Assembly: GCA_016218805.1 (NCBI GenBank)
Contig: JACRCW010000080.1
Coordinates: 62,001-126,000 of the forward strand
Direction: 5' to 3'
DNA length: 64,000 bases
DNA from: Deltaproteobacteria bacterium
GTDB taxonomy: Bacteria; Myxococcota; JACRCW01
How positions within the stretch are numbered: the stretch's first letter is position 1; every line of letters begins with the position of its first letter. The position numbers and the translations under genes were made by a program. A model generated the notes under the pieces. That model ran no database searches, was not told the origin of the DNA, and was given only the letters and a program-made list of their open reading frames with translations. Below are positions 22,479 to 30,892 of the stretch, in pieces.

Positions 22479-24079
22479 GCACCTTCACCGCCGGTTGCAC
22501 GCTGGCCTGGACGCTGCTGCTGGCTCCGCAGGGTGGCCGCCCGCCGCCGCCGCCACCGCCACCGCCGCCCGCGGCGGAACCCGCCCCGGCTCCCGCCGCC
22601 AAACCGGCGCCCGCGGCGGCGCCGGGCAAACCCGCCGCAACCCAACCGGCTGAGGGTGAGAAGAAGGAGGCGGCCAAACCGGAGAGCAAGCCCGCGCCCA
22701 AGAAGGTGAGCCCGGAGCAGGCGTTTGAAACGGGTGTGAAGGCGTTCAACACCGGCGGGTACGGCAAGGCCGCGGAGAATTTCTACGTCTACCTGACCAC
22801 GCAGGAGCCCAACGCGCCGTTTTATGACTGGAGCGAGTACTACCTGGGCCGGTCCCTGCGGGCGGCCGGCATGGCGCACGCGGGTGACGAATACCTGTAC
22901 AACGTGGCCAAGGCGCGCGCGCGCCCGGACCTGGTGCCCGACGCGCTGCGGGGCCTGGAGGAGGACATCCGGCACGGCGCGTACGACGAGGAACTGCTGG
23001 TGCGCGACCTCATTGCGGGGAGCGAGTTTGGCGACGTGCCCAACGATGTGAAGGCGTTTGTCCAGTACTGGCAGGGCATGGTGGACCTGCGCGACGGGCG
23101 CGAGGACTGGGCGCTGCTGCACTTCCACAAGATCCCCGAGGGCACGCGCTACACGGCCATGGCCACCCACGTGATGGCGGTACAGGCGCTCACCAAGGGC
23201 AAGGTGGATGAGGCCGGCGAGATGTTTGCCTCCATTCTCAAGGACCCGCACGCGGACCTGGAGACGGTCAATGAGGCGCACCGCAGCCTGGCGCGCGTGC
23301 TGTTTGAGAAGAAGGACTACCTGGGCGCACTCAAGAAGTATGACGACGTGAAAGTGCCGTTCCTCTCCGAGGAGGAGGCGTCCATCTTCCTGGAGAAGGC
23401 GTGGGCCCGTTACTACCTGAAGGACCACCGCGGCGCGCTGGCCATCCTGCTGTCTTTGGACGCGCCCTCCTACCGCCGCACGTACTTCCCGGAGCGGTGG
23501 ATCCTGGAGGCGCTCATCTACAAGAGCCTGTGCCACTACGCGGCGTCCAAGGCCTCCGCGCGCGAGTTCACGCGCCGCTACGGGGACGCGCTCAAGGCGC
23601 TGCGTGACCAGCGCACGCCGCTGGCGCACCCCACCATCCGCAACGCCGCGCTGCAGAGCCCGGTGGCGGGCCGCCGCCTGCGGCAGCTCAAGCGGCTGAC
23701 CACGGAACGGGACCGCCTGCTGGATTTCAAGACGTCCGACGTGCTCAAGAAGCACCTGCTGCGCGTGTACGACCTGAAGGTGAAGGAGACGGGGCGCCTG
23801 CTGGAGGAGGACCTGGAGCGCGAAGCGCGGCGCGTGGCGGACGAGCTGCTGGACATTGAGGAGCAGGCGCGCCTGGTGGACTACGAGGTGGGCCTGGAGG
23901 TGTTCCGCCGCGTGCCGCAGGCCGCGCGCCGCACCCGGATTCCGGAGCGGGACAAGCCCGCGCCGTTTGGCAGCCGTGAGGTCCACTACCTGTTTGACGG
24001 CGAATACTGGAACGACGAGCTGCACGACTACCAGGTCTCCATTGAGGACCGGTGCTTTGCGGAGGGCCTGTTCAAATGA
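22475..24079 (+). CDS. gltC: Adventurous gliding motility-type periplasmic protein GltC
   Basis: A 534-residue protein: a hydrophobic N-terminus, a polyproline run (ten consecutive Pro near residue 25) with a Lys/Ala/Pro linker, then an all-helical TPR-like region (about 85-350) and a charged coiled-coil stretch (about 400-470). It ends with a motif characteristic of GltC, HYLFDGEYWNDELHDYQVSI. In M. xanthus GltC is a periplasmic component contacting the outer-membrane barrels; NfsC is the spore-coat relative. GTG start overlapping the previous stop (GTGA); its own stop overlaps gltD (ATGA). Confidence 0.85.
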   Translation: MSTFTAGCTLAWTLLLAPQGGRPPPPPPPPPPAAEPAPAPAAKPAPAAAPGKPAATQPAEGEKKEAAKPESKPAPKKVSPEQAFETGVKAFNTGGYGKAAENFYVYLTTQEPNAPFYDWSEYYLGRSLRAAGMAHAGDEYLYNVAKARARPDLVPDALRGLEEDIRHGAYDEELLVRDLIAGSEFGDVPNDVKAFVQYWQGMVDLRDGREDWALLHFHKIPEGTRYTAMATHVMAVQALTKGKVDEAGEMFASILKDPHADLETVNEAHRSLARVLFEKKDYLGALKKYDDVKVPFLSEEEASIFLEKAWARYYLKDHRGALAILLSLDAPSYRRTYFPERWILEALIYKSLCHYAASKASAREFTRRYGDALKALRDQRTPLAHPTIRNAALQSPVAGRRLRQLKRLTTERDRLLDFKTSDVLKKHLLRVYDLKVKETGRLLEEDLEREARRVADELLDIEEQARLVDYEVGLEVFRRVPQAARRTRIPERDKPAPFGSREVHYLFDGEYWNDELHDYQVSIEDRCFAEGLFK

Positions 24080-27000
24080 GGCGCGCACTGATGGCGGGCC
24101 TGCTGCTGCTGGCCCAGCCCCCCGCCGCGGAGGCGGCCAAGGACTACCGCACCACCGTGCAGCGGCGCGGCGAGTTCCTGCAACAGCTCAAGCGGGACAT
24201 CAGCAAGATAGACAAGTCCATTGTCATCACCAAGGAGCTCATTGCCCGCTCCAAGGGCGAGAAATACCTGGCGGACCTCAACTTCCGCCTGGCCGAGCTG
24301 TACGTGGCCAAGAGCCGCCTGCTGTACTTCAAGGTGCTGGAGGAGGCGGGTGTTGAGGACAAGCGGTCCATCACGGCGCCTGAGGCGCGCCTGCTCAAGG
24401 ACCAGGCCATCCAGACCTACCGGCGCATTCTGCGGGAATTCCCGGATTACCCGGATAACGACAAGATCCGCTTCTACATTGCCCATGAGCTGCGGGAGCT
24501 GGGCGAGTTTGAGCAGATGATCAAGGAGTACCAGCTGCTGGTGGAGCAGTACCCGGAGAGCGACCTGCGCGTGGAGGCGTGGCTGGTGCTCGGGGACTAC
24601 TACTTTGACAAGGCGGACCTGGACCAGGCGGAGGTCTATTACCGCAAGATCATCGACAGTCCCGAGAGCTACGTGCACAACCTGGCGCGCTACAAGCTGG
24701 CGTGGGCGCACATCAACCGCGAGCGCTGCAAGGAGGCACTGGGACTGTTTGAGAAGGTGGTGACCAGCGAGAACGTGGAGGCGCAGCGCGCGGTGCAGGT
24801 GGACAGCCAGAGCCGCATGAACGTGCGCCGCGAGGCGCTGGTGGACAGCGCGTTCTGTTACACCGAGGTCAAGAAGCCGCAGGACGCGGTGCTGTACTAC
24901 CGGCGGCTGGCGTCATCCCGGCAGGACTACCTGGCCGCCATTGAGAAGCTGGCGCGCCGCTACACCATCAAGGGGGACCCCGGCTCCTCCGCCATGCTGT
25001 ACCGCGAGGCAATGGCGGTCTCCAATGACGTCGAGCACAACATGGAGCTCGCGTTCAAGATCTACGAGATGGTGCAGCAGTCCAAGCGGCGGGAGGACAC
25101 TGACCGTGACGTGGAGCTGCTCATTGGCGCGGCTGCGCGGTACCGCTACTCCTGGCGCGGCAGCGACCAGCAGCGCGAGGAAACGCTCAACGACGTGGAG
25201 CTCATCACGCGCGACCTGGCGACGAAACTGCAGCTGGAAGCGCAGCAGAAGAACAACCCCAAGCTGCACGCCAAGGCGGCACGCGCGTACAAGGCGTACC
25301 TGTCGCTGTTCAGCGAGTCCCCCGCGGCCATGGACATGACGTGGAACTTTGCCGAGGCGCAGTTTGAGAGCGGGCAGCACGTGGAGGCGGGGCGCACCTA
25401 CGAGAAGCTGGTGCGCATCTACGACGTGCAGAACCCGCGCGCGGCACCCGTGGCCGCGGCCGCCCCCCCGCCGGCCAAGGGCGCGCCGGCCAAGGGCGGG
25501 AAGGCGGCCGTCCCCGCCGCCAAAGTGCCGGAAGCCAAGAAGGCCGGTGCGCCCGCCGCGCCCAAGACGGACGTGGCCAAGGTGGTCAGCGCGGGCGCCG
25601 GCGGCGCGCAGGAGGGCGAGCGCAAGAAAGCGCTGTATTCGGCAGTGGTGGCGTATTTTGAGGCAATCAAGCGGGCGCAGACCCTCAGCCGCCTGGACCA
25701 GACGCTGGCGCGCGAGGGCATCAAGAACCTGGGCGCGCGCTACGTGGAGGAATACCCCAAGGACGAGAACACGCCGCAGGTGAAGTTCAACGTGGCGCGC
25801 GCGTACTACGAGCAGGGTGAACTCAAGAAGAGCTTTGAGCTGTTCTACGCGTTTGCCAACGAATACCCCGGCAACAAGGACGCGCTGGCCGCGGCCAACC
25901 TGTCCATGGACGCGCTCAGCCAGCTGGAGGACTTCACGGAACTGGCCAAGCGCGCGCGCGAGCTGGCCAAGAACGAACGGCTGGGCGACAAGGCGTTCCG
26001 CGACGAGCTGGTGGCCATGGCGGGCAGCGCCGACCAGTCCGAGATCAACAAGCGCACCATTGAGGCCGAGGGGAACCTGCAGGTGGCCCTCAAGGACATC
26101 ATCCAGGAGAAGAAAGGCACGGAGATGGCCGCCAAGGCGCTGTACCAGGCCTTTGCGGTGGCCAAGGACCGGCGCGACGTGGCGTCCATGGAGCAGGTGG
26201 GCAAGGAACTGGCCGAGGAGTACCCCGACAGCCAGTACACCCAGACGGTGCTGCCGGCGCTGGGCGAAGCGGCCATCCAGGCCGGCGAGTTTGAGAAGGG
26301 CGCCGGGTATTATGAGGAGTTTTCGCGGCGCTTTGCGCGGGACAAGGCGGCGCCGGACCTGCTGTTTGCCGCCGCGGAGCTGCGGCTGGCGCTGGGTGAC
26401 CGCAGCGCCGCCATGACGATGTTTGAGAAGCTGGCGCAGATCCAGCCGGACCAGGCCAAGCGTGCTGACATCATGATGCGCGCCTCCCGCGCCGCGTTTG
26501 ACGCGCGCAACTACCGGCGCGCGGCCGAGGTGGCGGCGGGACTGTTTGGTGACAAGGACCGCGGGGTGCCGGCGCGCGCGCTGGCGGGGGAAGCGTACTT
26601 CCGCTCGGGTGACGAGGCGCAGGCCGCGCGGCTGCTGCAGGAGGCGGCGCTTGCCGGGGCCAGGGGCGAGGGCGGCGCGGAAGGGCGCGAGGCCGCCTCG
26701 CGCGCGCAGTTCCTGTTGGGAGAGGTCCTGCGCAAGGAATGGGAGCCCATCCAGTTTGGCAGCGGGCAGGATGACAACGCGGTCCTGGAGGCCAAGTTCA
26801 CGCGCCTCAGCCAGATGGAGGAGCTGTACGCGGGCGCGGTGCAGCTGGGTGACCCGGACAGCGCCATTGGCGCGCTGTACCGCCTGGCGCACATCTACCG
26901 TTCCACGGCGGACATGCTGGACAACGCGCCCATGCCCGCCGGCCTGTCCGCGGATGACCAGAAGGCCTACAAGGCCGCGCTGGCTGAACGCTCCGGGCCC

Positions 27001-27537
27001 ATGCGCACCCAGGCCGACGAGTACCTCAAGGCGTGCAAGCAGAAGGCGGTGGAGCTCAAGGTGTTCACCCACTACACCAAGGGCTGCCTGACGGGCGCCA
27101 GCGTCACCGACGAGCTGCCGCAGCCGCCGCCGCGTCCGTCCGTGGAAATCCCCGGTGCCGCCGAGTTGCGCAACAAGCTGCGCAGCAACCCCAAGGACTT
27201 TGCCGCGCTGGTGGAGCTGGGGCGCAAGGCGCTGGGCGTGGGTGACTTCTACGCGGCGTCCGTGATCTTCAACCGCGCTGAAGAACTCAACGAGAACTCC
27301 GCCGAGGTGCAGAACGCGTTGGGCGTGACCGCCTACGCCACGGGCCGGCCGCAGGAGGCGTACTTCCTGTTCCAGAAGGCCGCCAAGCTGGAGCCCGCCT
27401 ACGCGCCGGCCCAGCACAACCTGGCACTCATGTACGCCGAGTACGGCGACCAGAAGCACGCTGACGAAGCGCGCAAGGCCGCGGCCGGGTCCGCCGGGTC
27501 CGGCCCGGAGATCATCCGTCCCGCGGGAGGTGGCTGA
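24076..27537 (+). CDS. gltD: Large periplasmic TPR protein GltD (AgmU-like)
   Basis: A 1153-residue protein (M. xanthus AgmU/GltD is about 1200). A signal peptide (MRRALMAGLLLLAQPPAAEA) is followed by TPR-type helical repeats to about residue 455, a Pro/Ala/Lys-rich linker (about 456-520), and further TPR repeats to the C-terminus. The final repeats (VQNALGVTAYATGRPQEAYF, YAPAQHNLALMYAEYGD) are canonical. It is the periplasmic scaffold of the gliding (Glt) or spore-coat (Nfs) machine. The start ATG at 24076 overlaps the gltC stop, giving tight stoichiometric coupling. Confidence 0.87.
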   Translation: MRRALMAGLLLLAQPPAAEAAKDYRTTVQRRGEFLQQLKRDISKIDKSIVITKELIARSKGEKYLADLNFRLAELYVAKSRLLYFKVLEEAGVEDKRSITAPEARLLKDQAIQTYRRILREFPDYPDNDKIRFYIAHELRELGEFEQMIKEYQLLVEQYPESDLRVEAWLVLGDYYFDKADLDQAEVYYRKIIDSPESYVHNLARYKLAWAHINRERCKEALGLFEKVVTSENVEAQRAVQVDSQSRMNVRREALVDSAFCYTEVKKPQDAVLYYRRLASSRQDYLAAIEKLARRYTIKGDPGSSAMLYREAMAVSNDVEHNMELAFKIYEMVQQSKRREDTDRDVELLIGAAARYRYSWRGSDQQREETLNDVELITRDLATKLQLEAQQKNNPKLHAKAARAYKAYLSLFSESPAAMDMTWNFAEAQFESGQHVEAGRTYEKLVRIYDVQNPRAAPVAAAAPPPAKGAPAKGGKAAVPAAKVPEAKKAGAPAAPKTDVAKVVSAGAGGAQEGERKKALYSAVVAYFEAIKRAQTLSRLDQTLAREGIKNLGARYVEEYPKDENTPQVKFNVARAYYEQGELKKSFELFYAFANEYPGNKDALAAANLSMDALSQLEDFTELAKRARELAKNERLGDKAFRDELVAMAGSADQSEINKRTIEAEGNLQVALKDIIQEKKGTEMAAKALYQAFAVAKDRRDVASMEQVGKELAEEYPDSQYTQTVLPALGEAAIQAGEFEKGAGYYEEFSRRFARDKAAPDLLFAAAELRLALGDRSAAMTMFEKLAQIQPDQAKRADIMMRASRAAFDARNYRRAAEVAAGLFGDKDRGVPARALAGEAYFRSGDEAQAARLLQEAALAGARGEGGAEGREAASRAQFLLGEVLRKEWEPIQFGSGQDDNAVLEAKFTRLSQMEELYAGAVQLGDPDSAIGALYRLAHIYRSTADMLDNAPMPAGLSADDQKAYKAALAERSGPMRTQADEYLKACKQKAVELKVFTHYTKGCLTGASVTDELPQPPPRPSVEIPGAAELRNKLRSNPKDFAALVELGRKALGVGDFYAASVIFNRAEELNENSAEVQNALGVTAYATGRPQEAYFLFQKAAKLEPAYAPAQHNLALMYAEYGDQKHADEARKAAAGSAGSGPEIIRPAGGG

Positions 27538-28172
27538 TGCGGACCCCACGGCACCTCGTTGGGCTCATCGCCGGCGGCATGCTGGTTGCGTCATTGGGCT
27601 GCGGGCTGCGCTACCGCGTGGACCGCGACCTGTTGGAGTCCATCCCGCCGGAGGACAAGCTGGCTCTGTTTGACGCGGAGAATGACGTGCTCATTGCCAA
27701 GGACGAGGGCGAGGCAGCGCGCAACGACCGCGAGGACGCGCAGCGCGCGCTGGAGGACGCCGAGGACGACGTCTCCAGCATCCGCAAGCGCGCGGACGCG
27801 GAGAAGGACACACGGCTCAAGACGCTGCTGCGCGCCTGGGCGGACCGGAAGATTGAGTGGCGGGAGGCGGAGGTGGACCTGGCGGAGGCGCGCATGGACG
27901 CGGCGCACGCCGCGCTCATGGCGGCGCGCGCGCGCTACGAACGCGCCAAGGCGCTCATCATGAAGGAGCGCGCGCCGCGCCGGGCCACGGACATCAGCAT
28001 GAAGGACTTTGACGGGCAGGTGAAGGACCGGAATGCGGACGCCGCGGAAGGGCTCAAGGACACTGACAAGGTGCGCGCGGAACGCGACAAGAAGCGCGCC
28101 GCGTATGACGACGTGAGCCGGCAGCTGCAGCAGATCTCCGGGGGCGCCTACGGCGGCCCGTGGGCGGATTGA
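27537..28172 (+). CDS. Coiled-coil lipoprotein of the Glt/Nfs-type operon
   Basis: A 211-residue protein with a lipoprotein-like signal (MLVASLGC, Cys about 22; the residue three before Cys is Ser, so the lipobox is imperfect). After a short N-terminal segment (LESIPPEDKLALFDAENDVL) nearly all of it is charged helix predicted to form coiled coil. Its start overlaps the gltD stop (TGATG), so it belongs to the complex. I cannot match it confidently to a named Glt or Nfs protein; position suggests an outer-membrane lipoprotein adaptor between GltD and the next TPR protein. Confidence 0.7.
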   Translation: MRTPRHLVGLIAGGMLVASLGCGLRYRVDRDLLESIPPEDKLALFDAENDVLIAKDEGEAARNDREDAQRALEDAEDDVSSIRKRADAEKDTRLKTLLRAWADRKIEWREAEVDLAEARMDAAHAALMAARARYERAKALIMKERAPRRATDISMKDFDGQVKDRNADAAEGLKDTDKVRAERDKKRAAYDDVSRQLQQISGGAYGGPWAD

Positions 28173-28188
28173 GCGGAGGCGGGGAACG

Positions 28189-30180
28189 ATGCGCGCGACA
28201 CACGCGTTGGCTCGGTGGTGGATCGGCGGGCTGTGCGGCGCCCTCCTGCTGTCCGCGGGGATGCTGCACGCGCAAGCCGAGACGATTGAGACGCTGGAGA
28301 ATGCCGTCAAGGCGGCGCCCGACGACGCTGAGAGCCGCTACATGCTGGCGATGGCGTTTGCCAAGGAGAACCGCCTGGAGGACGCGCTGCGCGAGCTCAG
28401 CGCCGCCGTGGATACCGAGCCGCAGAACCCGGACTTCCACCAGGCCCTGGGCCTGCTGCTGGAGAAGAAGGGTGACTCCGCCAAGGCCATGGAGGAGTTC
28501 CAGAAGGCGTTTGACCTGGCGGACAGCCCGGAGGCCAAGTTTGACCTGGCACGCTCCTTCATCACCGGGGGGAAACCGGAGCAGGCCATCAAGCTGCTGG
28601 AAGGCATGCTCTCCGAAACACCCGAGTTCACCGCGGCGCGGTTCAACCTGGCACAGGCGTACGAGGCCGCGGGCCGCATGGATGAGGCCGTGCAAGCCTA
28701 CCAGCGCGTCATCAGCGAGGCGCCCAAGGACAACAGCGCACTCATCAACCTGGGCAAGCTGTACGCGGAGCGCGGGTTCTTTGATCAGGCGCTCACCAAC
28801 CTGAACAAGGCGCTGGAGGTGGTGCCGCGCGACGCCGAGGCCAAGTACAACCAGGGCACCGTCTACTTCCGCATGAAGCGCTTCCCGGAAGCGGCCAAGG
28901 CGTTTGAGGAGGCGATCACGTACGACCCCAAGCGCCTGCAGGCCCACAACAACCTGGGCGTCACCTACCAGAAGATGGGGCAGAAGGAGAAAGCGGTGGC
29001 GCAGTTCCGCCGCGTGCTGGCGCTGGATGACAAGTACGCGGACGCGCACTTCAACCTGGGACTGGCCGCGTTCCAGACGGCGCAGTTTGAAGAGGCGGAG
29101 AAGGAATTCAAGCGCACGCTGGAGATCAAACCGGACTACGCGGAGGCCAAGTTCCACCTGGGCGAGGTGTACTTCCAGCGCGGCCAGACCGGCAAGGCGC
29201 TGGACGAGTACAAGGCGGCCCTGCAGCTGTCTCCCGACGACGCCGCGACCCATCACCGCCTGGCCGACGCCTACCTGCGGCAGGGCGAGATTGACCTGGC
29301 CATTGGCGAATACCGCGCGGCGTACAACGCCGACCCGCGCGACCGGCAGGGCCGGCAGCAGCTGATGCGCCTGCTGGTGGGGAAGTCCCGCAACGACGAG
29401 GCCATTGAGATTGGCAAGAGCGCGCTGGAGAAGGACGCGCGCGACATGGAGACCCATCACCTGCTGGCCGAGGCGTACAAGGCGCAGGGCTTCAGCCGCC
29501 TGGCCGTGGAGCAGTACCAGGCCGCCCTGCAACTGGTCCCGGAATCCGCGGTCACGCACGCCCGCTACGCGCAGGCCCTGGTGGACAAGGGTGACGCGGC
29601 CGGCGCCGCCTCCGCCGCCAAGATGGCCATGCAGCTGGACCCCAAGCTGCCGGAGGCGCGCATGGTGCTGGGAGACCTGGCCATGGCCAAGAATGACTTC
29701 AAGGGCGCCATCACCGAGTACAAGGCCGCCACCGCCGCCGCACCCAAGAACGCGGACGCGTGGGTGGACCTGGGGTTTGCCTACCTCAAGAGCCCGGACG
29801 CCAAGGACACCAAGGCGTGCATTGACGCCCTGCAAAAGGCGGCCAAGCTGGACCCCAAGCACGCGCGGGCGCGGTATTACCTGGGCTTTGCGCTGTTCAA
29901 GACGGGGGACAAGAAGAAGGCGCTGGAGAGCTTCCTGACCGCGGGCGGGCTGGACCCGCACCTGGCTGAGGCGCATTTCAACGCGGGGAAGATTCTTGTG
30001 GGTGACGGGCGCAAGCAGGAGGCCGCCAATGCGTTCAAGCGCGCCACCACCGCACGCGAAGGTTACGGCGAAGCGCTGCTGGAGCTGGAGAAACTGGCCG
30101 CCGAGGGCGTGAAGCCCGAACTGCCCGGCGCCACCCCCGCCCCACCCACCGCGCCGGCGGCGGCGTCCGGCCCCCAATAA
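28189..30180 (+). CDS. Periplasmic TPR protein, GltE/NfsE-like position
   Basis: A 663-residue protein: a signal peptide ending MLHAQA and then about 17 consecutive 34-residue tetratricopeptide repeats (for example ARFNLAQAYEAAGRMDEAVQ and AHNNLGVTYQKMGQKEKAV), with a short Pro/Ala tail. In M. xanthus gltE (AglT) is a TPR lipoprotein next to gltD; here the signal peptide has no lipobox cysteine, so it would be a soluble periplasmic protein. It is the last gene of the 12-kb operon, 16 bp after the lipoprotein gene, and has a good Shine-Dalgarno (GGAGG). Confidence 0.65.
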   Translation: MRATHALARWWIGGLCGALLLSAGMLHAQAETIETLENAVKAAPDDAESRYMLAMAFAKENRLEDALRELSAAVDTEPQNPDFHQALGLLLEKKGDSAKAMEEFQKAFDLADSPEAKFDLARSFITGGKPEQAIKLLEGMLSETPEFTAARFNLAQAYEAAGRMDEAVQAYQRVISEAPKDNSALINLGKLYAERGFFDQALTNLNKALEVVPRDAEAKYNQGTVYFRMKRFPEAAKAFEEAITYDPKRLQAHNNLGVTYQKMGQKEKAVAQFRRVLALDDKYADAHFNLGLAAFQTAQFEEAEKEFKRTLEIKPDYAEAKFHLGEVYFQRGQTGKALDEYKAALQLSPDDAATHHRLADAYLRQGEIDLAIGEYRAAYNADPRDRQGRQQLMRLLVGKSRNDEAIEIGKSALEKDARDMETHHLLAEAYKAQGFSRLAVEQYQAALQLVPESAVTHARYAQALVDKGDAAGAASAAKMAMQLDPKLPEARMVLGDLAMAKNDFKGAITEYKAATAAAPKNADAWVDLGFAYLKSPDAKDTKACIDALQKAAKLDPKHARARYYLGFALFKTGDKKKALESFLTAGGLDPHLAEAHFNAGKILVGDGRKQEAANAFKRATTAREGYGEALLELEKLAAEGVKPELPGATPAPPTAPAAASGPQ

Positions 30181-30187
30181 CCCCGAA

Positions 30188-30210
30188 AGTGCCTCATGGG
30201 GTGCGGCACT
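30188..30210 (+). terminator. Possible stem-loop at the end of the Glt/Nfs-type operon
   Basis: AGTGCC and GGCACT arms flank an 11-nt loop just after the last stop codon. The short stem lacks a T-run; support is weak. Confidence 0.3.
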
Positions 30211-30274
30211 CTCCGCCGGGCCCCCCGCCGTGGCCTGTGGACGCGCCGATCCGCGGCGGATACACGTCGCCACC

Positions 30275-30832
30275 ATGCCCGGCCCCCTGCCCCGCCATCT
30301 GACAGCCGCCCTGGCGGTGGTGGCGCTGGCTTCCGGCTGCGCCGCGCTGCGCCCCCGCCCGTCCGACGACGTGGCGCTGCAACAGAAGGCCGCCGTGGAG
30401 AAAGGCGTCCGCATCTACCTGGGCACGCGCTACCGCACCGGCGGCACGGACCGCCGCGGCATGGACTGCTCCGGGTTCACGCGCACCGTCTACGCGCGCG
30501 CGGGCATCACGCTCCCGCGCACCGCGGTGGACCAGTTTTCTGCCGGGCACTCCGTGGACAAGGACGAGCTGCAGTACGGGGACCTGCTGTTCTTCAACAC
30601 CAAGCGGCTGGCCACCAGCCCCTGCGCGTGCTGGTTCTCGTGGTGGAAGAGTTCGTGGGACGTGCCCGGGGTGTACGGCATCACGCACACGGGCATCTAC
30701 GTGGGCGGCGGGAGGTTTGTGCACGCCAGCCCCACCTCCGGCGTGTCCCATGCGCGCCTGGAGGACGACTACTGGCGGGAACGCTACGTGGGCGCGCGCC
30801 GGGTGATGGAAGACCTCCCGGAGGGGGATTGA
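30275..30832 (+). CDS. NlpC/P60-family peptidoglycan hydrolase lipoprotein
   Basis: A 185-residue lipoprotein (lipobox VVALASGC) with an NlpC/P60 cysteine-peptidase domain that cleaves peptide stems of peptidoglycan. The catalytic Cys is in MDCSGFTRTVY, the general-base His in THTGIYVGGG and the third polar residue is His in FVHASPTSG. Unusually, a Trp/Cys-rich insert of roughly 20 residues (SPCACWFSWWKSSW) sits between the Cys and His elements. It probably acts in the periplasm, anchored to a membrane. It follows the envelope-machine operon and could remodel cell wall for it, though that is inference from position. Confidence 0.85.
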   Translation: MPGPLPRHLTAALAVVALASGCAALRPRPSDDVALQQKAAVEKGVRIYLGTRYRTGGTDRRGMDCSGFTRTVYARAGITLPRTAVDQFSAGHSVDKDELQYGDLLFFNTKRLATSPCACWFSWWKSSWDVPGVYGITHTGIYVGGGRFVHASPTSGVSHARLEDDYWRERYVGARRVMEDLPEGD

Positions 30833-30859
30833 CGGCGCGGTGGAAGTATCCACTATTCC
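30829..30859 (+). promoter_or_regulatory. Possible promoter of purA
   Basis: TTGACG at 30829-30834, overlapping the preceding stop codon, with TATTCC at 30854-30859; the 19-bp spacing is long. Weak support. Confidence 0.3.
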
Positions 30860-30892
30860 GCGCGGACACGTTGGCGCGACAGGAGGGCAACC

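Noticed and set aside
24913..27549. Antisense open frame of about 880 codons opposite gltD
   Set aside because: Mirror of TPR codon bias; no domain, and the sense strand has a signal peptide and canonical repeats.
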